NCBI GenBank assembly: GCA_029861655.1 | Contig: JAOTZA010000143.1 | Span: forward strand, 1-8,249 | Source: Acidobacteriota bacterium | GTDB taxonomy: Bacteria > Acidobacteriota > Thermoanaerobaculia > Multivoradales > JAHEKO01 | Length of the DNA stretch: 8,249 bases | Direction: 5' to 3' | In this document: in pieces, positions 1-6,947 of the stretch | How positions within the stretch are numbered: the first letter of the stretch is position 1 | Layout: the number at the start of each line of letters is the position of its first letter | The notes under the pieces: generated by a model | Seen by the model: only the letters and a program-made list of their open reading frames with translations | Told to the model about the DNA's origin: nothing | The model's database searches: none | Position numbers and translations under genes: made by a program

Positions 1-1
1 T

Positions 2-970
2 CCCCTGCCCCTCGACCCCAGAGCCAAGCTGCCGATCGTTCTCGTCTTCGTCCTGGTCAGCGCCTCGAACCCGGTCGCCATCAAGTTCGCACTTGAAAGC
101 GGCTGGTCGGCGCTCCCTCTGGGTATCGCCCGGATGGGCTTCATCGGCCTCTTCTTCCTGCTCTGGGTGTTGGCCGCGAGAGAACATCCCCTCGGCGCTT
201 CGCCGCAGGGCAGGCGCTACTCGCTCATGGCGGCCTGCTGCAAGGGAGTCGGCGTACTCACTTTCTATCTGGCGTTGTCACTGGTTCCCGCGAGCCGTGT
301 GATCGTTCTGTCGACTTTCTCTCCGGTGGTCGCGCTCTTGATGATTCACTGGCTGCTCGAGCACGAGCGGGTGCGGGGGCGGCAGTGGCTAGGCGTAGCC
401 ATCAGCTTTGCGGGTCTGGCGCTGCTCCTGTTCTTCCGGGGCAAGCTCTCGCTGCAAGGCGGCCAACCCGGGCACGCGACGCTTCTCGGAGACGTCTGCA
501 TGATCCTGAGCGTGATTTTCCACACGGCGATGGTGATCTTCGAGAAGAAGGCGATCCTAGTAGGGATTCGCCCGCGGCAGCTGATCGTTTCCACCAATCT
601 GGTCTCGCTGTTGGTCTTCACGGCGATGGCCTTTGCCGTAGACGACTCCGGCTTCGCCACCGTTCCGATGAGCGCACCGGCGCTTTGGGCCTACGGCTAC
701 CTGATCTCGGTCGCCGGGGTGTTTCTTTTCTATTACCGGCGGTGGATGGTCGGCGTTCTCGAACTGGGCTACATCACTTCCTTCAGCCATCTCGGAAAGG
801 CTGTTGGCTTGCTTTTTGCGGCGATGCTGCTGAGAGAGACCATTCCATTGTCTAACCTTGGAGCGTTCACTCTGATTCTGGTGGGCTCCATGGTCTCCAA
901 CCGAACCGGCGTCGCCCCGGCGCCGGGAACCGATGCGGCTCAGTTGCTGAGCCGGCGTCCGCGAACGTAG
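2..970 (+). CDS. EamA/DMT-family transporter, 5' end outside window
   Basis: This is an inner-membrane transporter of the drug/metabolite (EamA, ten-helix) type. The frame is open from base 2 and contains no ATG, GTG or TTG before the ATG at 134. The stretch before that ATG encodes typical first-helix sequence (SASNPVAIKFALESGW), so the true start lies to the left of the window and 134 is an internal Met. The 322 visible residues are already near the usual ~300 of the family, so little is missing. Ten hydrophobic segments are seen at about residues 10-28, 45-58, 75-94, 100-118, 130-145, 161-181, 195-213, 227-245, 257-277 and 285-300, in two five-helix halves. Each half ends in the usual pattern of an acidic residue followed by a Gly-rich helix (LLEHERV...GVAISFAGLALL; LLRETIP...LGAFTLILVGS). 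The substrate cannot be told; relatives export amino acids or metabolites. The last 31 bp overlap the 3' end of guaD on the other strand. Confidence 0.88.
   Translation, partial: PLPLDPRAKLPIVLVFVLVSASNPVAIKFALESGWSALPLGIARMGFIGLFFLLWVLAAREHPLGASPQGRRYSLMAACCKGVGVLTFYLALSLVPASRVIVLSTFSPVVALLMIHWLLEHERVRGRQWLGVAISFAGLALLLFFRGKLSLQGGQPGHATLLGDVCMILSVIFHTAMVIFEKKAILVGIRPRQLIVSTNLVSLLVFTAMAFAVDDSGFATVPMSAPALWAYGYLISVAGVFLFYYRRWMVGVLELGYITSFSHLGKAVGLLFAAMLLRETIPLSNLGAFTLILVGSMVSNRTGVAPAPGTDAAQLLSRRPRT
916..927. repeat. 12-bp GC-only palindrome near the convergent gene ends
   Basis: The bases cccggcgccggg form a perfect 12-bp palindrome. It lies inside the transporter coding sequence and 13 bp beyond the guaD stop codon in the guaD direction. 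With no central loop it would make a poor hairpin by itself, but it sits only 8 bp from the stronger inverted repeat at 936-954. In GC-rich coding DNA such palindromes arise easily by chance, so a role is only a possibility. Confidence 0.25.
936..954. terminator. candidate bidirectional hairpin in the overlapping 3' ends
   Basis: The sequence cggctcag-ttg-ctgagccg is a perfect 8-bp stem with a 3-nt loop, and it folds equally from either strand. It lies across the convergent overlap of the EamA transporter gene (stop at 968-970) and guaD (stop at 940-942, inside the left arm). No other space between the two genes could hold a terminator. No run of T follows on either strand, so this is not a classical intrinsic terminator; it could act as a weak or Rho-assisted terminator or as a 3'-end stabiliser. 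The structure is read directly; the function is inferred. Confidence 0.4.
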
Positions 971-2346
971 GTTTCGGTCAGGGCGACCTGGTTGCAGGCC
1001 ATGAGCACGGTAAAGAGCCGCCCCTGGGTCCGCTTGACCGGGTCGTCCGACCGCAGCCCCCACTCGAGGCTGTTGGCCAGGGGCTCCCATTGGGCCGGGT
1101 CGATGACCACCAGATCGGCCTCGCGGCCGGGATCGAAGTTGCCGATCCGGTCTTCGAGATCGAGGGCGCGGGCGCCGGCCACGGTTGCCAGATGCAGGAG
1201 CTCTGCGGGGTGCAGGGCCACCGCCGCGTTTAGCTCATCGGGCTCGCTGATGTGGACCTTGAACGCGGTGTTGAGCACATCGGGGATGAACCAGGTATCG
1301 CCGGCCGCCAGGTCGGTTCCAGCCGCGACGTTGACACCGGCAGCGATGGTGCGCCTCCACGGCATCGTGCCGCTGCCGAGAAACAACTGGCTGGTCGGGC
1401 AATGCGACACCGAGGTCCGGGTTTCGGCCATGCGCTCGAGCTCCGAGTCCTGGCAATGAACGCAGTGGGCCATGACGCTGCGGCGTCCCAACAGACTCTC
1501 ACCACCCTTCTTGCTACCGGGTAGAAAGCGTCCATCGTAGGTGTCGAGGTAGGTCTCGACCTCATAGCTGCCCAGCACCGCCGCGATCTCTCCATCGCCC
1601 GCTCGGTTGTTCTCGTTCAGGTGCGAAGTGAAGTAGACCCCACGGGGCCGGAAGTGATCATAGAGCTCGCCCAGCGCGGCGAACGTCTCGGTGGTCACCG
1701 AAAGAGAAAAGCGCGGCACCACCGCCGTATAGACCAGAGCTTCGCTCGCTTCGTCCTCGCTTGGGTGCCACTTCTCGATCTCTTCACGGGTGAGCCGAAT
1801 GGCGTCCTTTTCGCTGGTGATCAAGGGTTTGGCGGCGTCGGGTCCGATCGTCTGGATGCCGCGCCCGATAACGCCACGCAGACCGCGACGCCGGTACTCC
1901 CCAAACAGGGCGTCCTGGGCCGCCGGGAACGCCGAGCCAAAAACGAGCGAAGTGGTCGTTCCTGCTGAGATCAGGCGGTGACAGAACTCTTTGGCCGCGC
2001 CCGTCGCGAAGTCTTCGTTTTCGAATCTGGCCTCGGCCGGGAAGATGCACTCGGTCAGCCACTCGAGCAACTGGCCCCCGCCATAGGCGTCGATCGAGTT
2101 CACCTGCGGAAAATGCATGTGAGTATCGACAAAACCCGGCAGGATGAAGGCGTCCCCGTGGTCGATGACCTCGACCGGCGCGCCCTTGCGCTCGGGGCGG
2201 TCGGAGTACGGACCGCACCATTCGATGACGCCCTCTTCGTTGACCAACAGCGCGCCGTCGGGAACCTCGACCAGGGCATCCCTCGCCTCTTGAACCGTCG
2301 GAGTCCCGGTCAAGTGAAAGATGTGGCCTCGATGAAGAGTCTTCAT
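940..2346 (-). CDS. guaD: guanine deaminase (amidohydrolase superfamily)
   Basis: The enzyme converts guanine to xanthine and ammonia in the cytoplasm, feeding the xanthine dehydrogenase encoded upstream in the same operon. It has 468 residues, slightly longer than the usual 430-455. Visible metal-site and catalytic residues follow the amidohydrolase plan: H76 and H78 in GFVDTHMHFPQ, H242 and the catalytic glutamate E245 in SHLNEN, a histidine in AHCVHC (294-297), and D345 in GTDLAAG. Guanine-deaminase-type hallmarks include QLLEWLTECIFPAE (about 92-105), PRFSLSVT (211-218) and SHCPTSQLFLGSG (314-326), which separate it from other aminohydrolases. About ten extra residues appear between the SHLNEN and AHCVH motifs, near positions 270-285. 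The ATG at 2346 lies 10 nt after the stop of the preceding membrane-protein gene, with only a weak GAAG upstream, so translation is probably coupled. The stop at 940 lies inside the convergently transcribed EamA gene. Confidence 0.95.
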   Translation of the reverse strand: MKTLHRGHIFHLTGTPTVQEARDALVEVPDGALLVNEEGVIEWCGPYSDRPERKGAPVEVIDHGDAFILPGFVDTHMHFPQVNSIDAYGGGQLLEWLTECIFPAEARFENEDFATGAAKEFCHRLISAGTTTSLVFGSAFPAAQDALFGEYRRRGLRGVIGRGIQTIGPDAAKPLITSEKDAIRLTREEIEKWHPSEDEASEALVYTAVVPRFSLSVTTETFAALGELYDHFRPRGVYFTSHLNENNRAGDGEIAAVLGSYEVETYLDTYDGRFLPGSKKGGESLLGRRSVMAHCVHCQDSELERMAETRTSVSHCPTSQLFLGSGTMPWRRTIAAGVNVAAGTDLAAGDTWFIPDVLNTAFKVHISEPDELNAAVALHPAELLHLATVAGARALDLEDRIGNFDPGREADLVVIDPAQWEPLANSLEWGLRSDDPVKRTQGRLFTVLMACNQVALTETYVRGRRLSN

Positions 2347-2356
2347 ACTTGAGTCT

Positions 2357-2836
2357 TCAAACCTGAAAAAGAAAACCGATCACGCTGCCGACATAGCCGG
2401 TTAGACCGATGATCAGGCAAGCCGATGCGACGTGGTACTTCTTGGTTCGCTCGTTACGGCGCACGATCAAGTGAACGAGTGAATCATGGATCGTGTCCAT
2501 GCAGCGGCGGGTGCCCCAACGCAACTGCAGGGGCCCCCTCAGAATCATCACGGCCGAAATCAGAATGAACGCCAGTCCATAGACGATGCTGATCTTCGAG
2601 AACAAGCTCGATGCCGCGATCCTCGGGCCTGAGAACCCGGTGATGGTCAAGGAGATGGTCACCAGACCGAGAAGCAACTGGGCACGACTCTGCAGAACGT
2701 CGAACTGCTTGACCAGAACATCGAACACCTTCGAGTAGTTGCCATCGCCGTGGATCTCGAGGAGGTAGTCGAGCTCCTCCGTCGGTGTTTGCGTGTAGGA
2801 CTTGTTCGGATCGACCTGCTTTCTGCGACGTGCCAT
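2357..2836 (-). CDS. uncharacterised small membrane protein, three predicted helices
   Basis: I do not recognise this 159-residue protein. It begins with a basic stretch (MARRRKQ), followed by a soluble, acidic-aromatic region to about residue 50. Three hydrophobic segments then lie at about 53-70, 81-99 and 136-157. The loop between helices 2 and 3 (100-135) is rich in Arg/Lys and probably cytoplasmic. A segment just before and within helix 1 (FDVLQSRAQLLLGLVT) and the turn after it (ITGFSGP) look like the most conserved parts. No signal peptide, cysteine motif or catalytic signature is seen. It lies between xdhB (6-nt gap) and guaD (10-nt gap), so it is co-transcribed with purine-catabolic genes. 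The start at 2836 follows the xdhB stop but has no good Shine-Dalgarno, which suggests coupled translation. The layout loosely recalls small SLATT/PycTM-type membrane proteins, but that likeness is weak. A membrane anchor or accessory role for the dehydrogenase is a guess. Confidence 0.85.
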   Translation of the reverse strand: MARRRKQVDPNKSYTQTPTEELDYLLEIHGDGNYSKVFDVLVKQFDVLQSRAQLLLGLVTISLTITGFSGPRIAASSLFSKISIVYGLAFILISAVMILRGPLQLRWGTRRCMDTIHDSLVHLIVRRNERTKKYHVASACLIIGLTGYVGSVIGFLFQV

Positions 2837-2842
2837 GGTTTT

Positions 2843-5209
2843 CTAGGCGACGCCCGCCGGTTCCTTCTCGCTTTCGAGCCGCTGGTTCAGATCCCCGATG
2901 GCCATCAGGACCGCCTCGGGAGTGGCGGGCGCTCCGAGATGCGGACTGAGCTGATGACCGCCGATGCCGGCCACCGCGTCCTTTAGCGCGTGGAGAACAC
3001 TGATGGCCAGCATGAGCGGCGGCTCCCCCACCGCCTTAGATCGATGAATCGTCGGTTCGTTGTTGCGCCCGCTGCGAAGAAGGTTGACGTTGAACACCTC
3101 GGGCATGTCGCTCACCACCGGTATCTTGTAGGTCGAAGGGGCGTGGGTCTGCAACTCACCCTTGGCGTTCCACCACAGCTCTTCGGTGGTCAGCCACCCC
3201 ATGCCCTGGATGAATCCACCTTCGATCTGCCCCAGGTCGATCGCTGGATTGAGCGACTTGCCGACATCGTGGAGGATGTCGACCCGGAGCACCCGGTACT
3301 CGCCGGTCAGGACATCGATCTCGACCTCCGAGACGGCCGCACCGTAGGCAAAGTAGTAGAACGGCCGGCCCGAAAACGTCGCGCGGTCATAGTGGATCTT
3401 GGGCGTCTTGTAGAAGCCCGTGGACGAGAGAGATACCCTCGCCATATAGGCGAGGTGGGTCAGTTCCGCAAAGGGTACCTGTTGATCGCCGGCCCGGACC
3501 GCATCGTTCGCAAAGACAACCTCATCGGCCGGGACCTCGTAGTGCTGGGCGGCGAATTCGGTGAGTCGCCCCTTGATCGTGCGGGCCGCGGCCTGGGCCG
3601 CCATCCCGTTGAGATCAGAGCCCGAGGAGGCCGCCGTGGCCGAGGCGTTTGGAACCCTGGCGGTGTCCGAGGGGGTACAGCGGATGCGGCTGATATCGAT
3701 CTGCAGCTCCTCGGCGACGACCTGGGCGACCTTTGTAAAAAGACCCTGCCCCATCTCGGTGCCGCCATGATTGAGCTGCAAGGTGCCGTCTGAATAGATG
3801 TGAAGCAGCGCGCCGGCCTGATTGTAGTGGGTCGCGGTGAACGAGATGCCGAACTTGACCGGAGTCAAGGCGATCCCCCGCTTCAGCCATTCGCTGGACT
3901 CGTTGTAGCCGGCGATCTCCCGGCGCCGCTTTCGGTACCGCGAGGTCTTCTCGAGCTCCGGGACGATGTCCATCAAGACGTTGTCTTCGACTTTCATGTG
4001 GTACGGCGTCACATCCCGCTCGCCGATGCCATAGAAGTTCGTTGTCCGCACATCGAGCGGGTCGACCTTCAGATAGCGCGCGATCTCGTCCATGACCCAC
4101 TCGATCGCCATCATTCCCTGCGGTCCGCCAAACCCCCGGAAGGCGGTGTTGGAAACCGTATGGGTCTTGCAGCGATGCGAGATGATCGAAACGTTGTCCA
4201 GATAGTAGGCATTGTCGGCGTGGAACATGGTCCGGTCGTTCACGGGGCCCGAGAGATCCGCCGACATCCCGCAATTCGAGGCGAACTCGAACTCGACGCC
4301 GTTGATCTGACCTTGTTCGTCAAACCCAACGTCGTAGTCGACGCGATAGCCGTGGCGCTTGCCGGTCATCACCATGTCGGTGTCCCGGTCCGGTCTGATC
4401 TTGACCGCGCGCCCGGTGCGGCTGGCGAGCAACGCCGCGATCGAGGCAAAGAGTGCCGGCTGCGTTTCCTTGCCCCCAAAACCGCCCCCCATCCGTCGGC
4501 ATTCGACCACCACGTCCTTGGCGGTCTTGCCCAGGGCGTGAGCCACAACGAACTGCACCTCGCCGGGATGCTGCGACGAGCTGTAGACCAGCATGTCGCC
4601 GTCTTCCTTGGGTAGCGCAAAGGCGATGTGACCCTCGAGATAGAACTGGTCCTGGCCGCCGAACCGGAATCTCCCCTGGAGTCGATGCGCAGCGGCATCG
4701 ATCGCCTTCGGGGCGTCACCGCGTGACATTTTCTCGGTGGGAATCACAAAGGACTTCTTCTCGAGTGCCGTGTCGATGTCCAGGATCGGCTCGAGCTCCT
4801 CGTATTCGATCACCGCCTTGCGCGCGGCGCGCCGCGCCAACTCGACGCTCGTCGCCGCCACCGCGAAGATCGACTGCCCCACGTATTGCACCAAGCCGTC
4901 GGCAAAGATGGGGTCGTCCCCGACGGGCCCACCGATGTCGTTGGCACCCGGAAGATCATCCACCGTCATGACGTCCACCACCCCCGGCGTGTTCCAGACT
5001 GGGCCCAAGTCGATGGACTTGATCCGCGCATGGGCGCGCTCGCTCATGCCGATCGCCGCATGCAGCGTGCCCACGGGCTCCGGGATGTCATCCGTGTACC
5101 GAGCCTCGCCGCTGACGTGAAGATGAGCGCTCTCGTGCGGCACTGGTGTGCCGACAGAGCCCCCGCGAAGAACGCCGTGAGTGGTGGGATCGCTGGTTGT
5201 CTCGGTCAT
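2843..5209 (-). CDS. xdhB: xanthine dehydrogenase, molybdopterin-binding large subunit
   Basis: This is the catalytic subunit that hydroxylates hypoxanthine and xanthine to urate at a molybdenum cofactor, passing electrons to the Fe-S/FAD subunit XdhA. Its 788 residues match the Rhodobacter-type XdhB length (about 780). Cofactor loops are clear: GGGFGGKET (241-249), AFRGFGGPQ (356-364), GGTEMGQG (482-489), NASATAASSGSD (521-532) and KAVGEPP (725-731). Counting against the bovine enzyme places all active-site residues: Q213 (Gln767), E248 (Glu802), R326 (Arg880), F360 (Phe914), F457 (Phe1009) and E729, the presumed base (Glu1261). E248 with R326 is the signature of xanthine rather than aldehyde oxidation. 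No export signal is present, so it is cytoplasmic. The ATG at 5209 follows the xdhA stop by 5 nt, with AGGA (5221-5218) 8 nt upstream of it, overlapping the xdhA end. XdhC, the usual cofactor-loading partner, is not in this window. Confidence 0.96.
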   Translation of the reverse strand: MTETTSDPTTHGVLRGGSVGTPVPHESAHLHVSGEARYTDDIPEPVGTLHAAIGMSERAHARIKSIDLGPVWNTPGVVDVMTVDDLPGANDIGGPVGDDPIFADGLVQYVGQSIFAVAATSVELARRAARKAVIEYEELEPILDIDTALEKKSFVIPTEKMSRGDAPKAIDAAAHRLQGRFRFGGQDQFYLEGHIAFALPKEDGDMLVYSSSQHPGEVQFVVAHALGKTAKDVVVECRRMGGGFGGKETQPALFASIAALLASRTGRAVKIRPDRDTDMVMTGKRHGYRVDYDVGFDEQGQINGVEFEFASNCGMSADLSGPVNDRTMFHADNAYYLDNVSIISHRCKTHTVSNTAFRGFGGPQGMMAIEWVMDEIARYLKVDPLDVRTTNFYGIGERDVTPYHMKVEDNVLMDIVPELEKTSRYRKRRREIAGYNESSEWLKRGIALTPVKFGISFTATHYNQAGALLHIYSDGTLQLNHGGTEMGQGLFTKVAQVVAEELQIDISRIRCTPSDTARVPNASATAASSGSDLNGMAAQAAARTIKGRLTEFAAQHYEVPADEVVFANDAVRAGDQQVPFAELTHLAYMARVSLSSTGFYKTPKIHYDRATFSGRPFYYFAYGAAVSEVEIDVLTGEYRVLRVDILHDVGKSLNPAIDLGQIEGGFIQGMGWLTTEELWWNAKGELQTHAPSTYKIPVVSDMPEVFNVNLLRSGRNNEPTIHRSKAVGEPPLMLAISVLHALKDAVAGIGGHQLSPHLGAPATPEAVLMAIGDLNQRLESEKEPAGVA

Positions 5210-5214
5210 GGCGA

Positions 5215-6765
5215 CTATCCTGTCTCGGGGTCTTGGCGAAGGACTCTCGTCCTACCCGCCCTCCCCGAAGTTTCGAGAAAGAGCTTGCGTAGCAGGTTGC
5301 GGGTGACCAGGCTTCGGTACCCGGCGCTTGCGCGCATATCGTCGATCGGCTCGTAGTCGCGATCCAGGGCTTCCATACCGCGCGCAACGGTCACCTCGCT
5401 CCACGAACTGTCTTCGAGCGTCTTTTCGCACTCGGCGGCCCGCTTGGGGATGGCCGCCATACCGCCATAGCAAATCCTTACGTCTTTCATCTTGCCGTCA
5501 TTCAATCTGAAGCCAAACGCTCCACACACCGCCGAGATGTCCTGGTCGAAGCGCTTCGAGATTTTGTACATCTTGAAGATCCGGTCAGTGGGCTCAACTG
5601 GAATGCGTACTCGCTCGACAAACTCACCGGGTTCGAGCGCCGTCTGCTGATACGCGAGATAGAACTCGTCGAGTGGCAGCTCCCGAGTGTCGGCACCCTT
5701 GCGCAGAATCAAGCTCGAACCGAGCGCGATCAGGCCCGGCATCGAGTCGCCGATGGGAGATCCGTTGGCGACATTGCCCCCGATCGTCGCCGCGTTGCGG
5801 ATCGGCGGTGAGGCAAACCGCCGGTACATCTCCCCCATGTCGGGATAGTACTCGGCGATCAGATGGTGAGCGGCGGTGACCGTGACGGCAGCTCCAACCT
5901 CGATGTGGGTTTCGTTCGCTTCCAGAACCTGGAGCTCTTCGACATCGCCGAGATAGATAATTGCATCGAGGTCCATGTGGTGCTTGGTCACCCACAAACC
6001 GATGTCGGTGCCCCCGGCGAGAATACGGGCCTCCGGATGCTGGTTCACCAGCTCGGCCAAGTCCGACAGGCTTTTGGGCGCGTAGTAGACCCGCTGCCCA
6101 CCCTGGAGATCCGGCCCCGTGATCGCCAATGTCCCGTGGCGCTGGATGCCGCGGAGCCTCTCGACACTCTCGCTCTCACCCGATGAGGCCTCCGAAGAAG
6201 CCTCGTAGGGTCGATGCGTCCAACCACCCTCACTCTCGCTATCGCTGTGGTACATCTTCTCGGCTGCGTCGATGATCGGTCGATAGCCGGTGCAGCGACA
6301 CAGGTTCCCGGCCAGCACATCGTTGATCCGGCTTCTCGTGGGCACCGGCTCCGATTTGTACAACGCAAAAAGCGACATCACGAAGCCGGGGGTGCAAAAC
6401 CCGCATTGCGACCCGTGGCACTCCACCATCGCCCTCTGCACCGGGTGGAGCGCTCCATCCGGCGCCCGCAGGCTCTCGACGGTGTAGAGCTCCTTGCCGT
6501 CGAGGGTCGGCACGAACTGGATGCAGGAATTGATCGCCCGGAACCGGACGCGATCGCCGTCTAGCTCGCCGAGCACCACCGTACAGGCGCCACAATCGCC
6601 CTCTGCACAACCCTCCTTGGTGCCCGTGCGACGCAGTGTCTCGCGCAGGTAGTTGAGCACCGTCGTGTTCGGATCGACGCCGCGAAGAGTTTGAACCTCA
6701 CCGTCGAGAACGAAGCGGATGGCGTCGCTCCGGGTCTCGGAACCAGACTGTTTCGTAGCCGGCAT
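5215..6765 (-). CDS. xdhA: xanthine dehydrogenase, [2Fe-2S]/FAD small subunit
   Basis: This is the electron-transfer subunit that takes electrons from the molybdenum site of XdhB through two [2Fe-2S] clusters to FAD, and then to NAD or another acceptor. It has 516 residues. The N-terminal plant-type ferredoxin domain binds the first cluster through C53, C58, C61 and C81 (EGCAEGDCGAC), and the helical domain binds the second through C121, C124, C156 and C158 (CGFCTPG; NLCRCTGYRP). A linker follows, then the FAD domain with ILAGGTDIG (248-256) and IGGNVANGSPIGD (328-340), and the CO-dehydrogenase flavoprotein C-terminal region (about 390-495). The linker has an unusual Ser/Glu-rich stretch at about 174-202, and the protein is longer than the ~460 of Rhodobacter XdhA. 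The start at 6765 is well supported by GGAGG six nt upstream and by the ferredoxin fold beginning near residue 16. It is the first gene of the purine operon. No signal peptide is seen, so it is cytoplasmic. Confidence 0.96.
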   Translation of the reverse strand: MPATKQSGSETRSDAIRFVLDGEVQTLRGVDPNTTVLNYLRETLRRTGTKEGCAEGDCGACTVVLGELDGDRVRFRAINSCIQFVPTLDGKELYTVESLRAPDGALHPVQRAMVECHGSQCGFCTPGFVMSLFALYKSEPVPTRSRINDVLAGNLCRCTGYRPIIDAAEKMYHSDSESEGGWTHRPYEASSEASSGESESVERLRGIQRHGTLAITGPDLQGGQRVYYAPKSLSDLAELVNQHPEARILAGGTDIGLWVTKHHMDLDAIIYLGDVEELQVLEANETHIEVGAAVTVTAAHHLIAEYYPDMGEMYRRFASPPIRNAATIGGNVANGSPIGDSMPGLIALGSSLILRKGADTRELPLDEFYLAYQQTALEPGEFVERVRIPVEPTDRIFKMYKISKRFDQDISAVCGAFGFRLNDGKMKDVRICYGGMAAIPKRAAECEKTLEDSSWSEVTVARGMEALDRDYEPIDDMRASAGYRSLVTRNLLRKLFLETSGRAGRTRVLRQDPETG

Positions 6766-6771
6766 GAATGG

Positions 6772-6776
6772 CCTCC
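6772..6776 (-). promoter_or_regulatory. strong ribosome binding site for xdhA
   Basis: The minus strand reads GGAGG, six nt before the ATG at 6765. It is the best Shine-Dalgarno in the window and fixes the xdhA start. The downstream genes of the operon have weak or no such sites, consistent with translational coupling. Confidence 0.75.
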
Positions 6777-6794
6777 AGGGCGATATCGGATCGG

Positions 6795-6829
6795 TCGGCA
6801 GTATAGCCGAGCTCGTAATCCTCGCTGAA
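6795..6829 (-). promoter_or_regulatory. possible sigma-70-type promoter of the xdhA operon with a dyad around the -10
   Basis: On the minus strand a TATACT hexamer (6805-6800) lies about 35 nt upstream of the xdhA ATG and differs from the TATAAT consensus at one position. The -35 is poor: TTCAGC (6829-6824) at an 18-nt spacing matches only three positions. The hexamer is framed exactly by inverted arms, TCGGC-TATACT-GCCGA (6810-6795). A weak -35 plus a dyad over the -10 would fit a regulated promoter, with a repressor or activator dimer binding there, but no regulator gene is in the window. The motif is seen; promoter activity is inferred. Confidence 0.35.
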
Positions 6830-6888
6830 AGTCTGTGCGGTCAGGCTGCGAACGTCATGGGGCCAGATGCCAGGCGGCGCGACGCAGG

Positions 6889-6904
6889 CGATGCCGGAGC
6901 ATCG
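6889..6904 (-). other. UNCG-type hairpin downstream of the SLC13 gene
   Basis: The minus strand reads CGATGC-TCCG-GCATCG, a perfect 6-bp stem closed by C-G over a TCCG loop, which is the very stable cUNCGg tetraloop in RNA. It lies 43 nt after the stop codon of the SLC13 transporter gene and upstream of the putative xdhA promoter. No T-tract follows, so it is not a standard intrinsic terminator. It may protect the 3' end, help a Rho-dependent stop, or be chance. The rest of the 182-bp gap (6766-6947) shows no gene or RNA that I can recognise. Confidence 0.35.
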
Positions 6905-6947
6905 TCGAGCAGCGACAACGCCGCAGATGGCTCCATGCCTCCGCAGC

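Noticed and set aside
134..970. Treating the EamA protein as starting at the ATG at 134
   Set aside because: The 44 codons before it encode the typical first helix of the family (NPVAIKFALESGW), and without them the protein would have nine helices.
557..1090. Minus-strand open frame of 177 codons across the end of the EamA gene
   Set aside because: It overlaps both real genes in other frames and its translation is low-complexity and Arg/Gln-rich, with no domain.
2990..4615. Two long plus-strand open frames (2990-3793 and 3800-4615), nearly continuous, antisense to xdhB
   Set aside because: They are in the frame that pairs codon for codon with xdhB, where stops arise only opposite TTA, CTA or TCA codons. 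These are rare in GC-rich genes. The translations look like Arg/Gly/Asp-rich shadow protein, while xdhB is unmistakable.
6766..6947. A tRNA, small RNA or riboswitch in the xdhA upstream gap
   Set aside because: No cloverleaf, T-loop sequence or known riboswitch core could be found; only one short hairpin and a possible promoter stand out.
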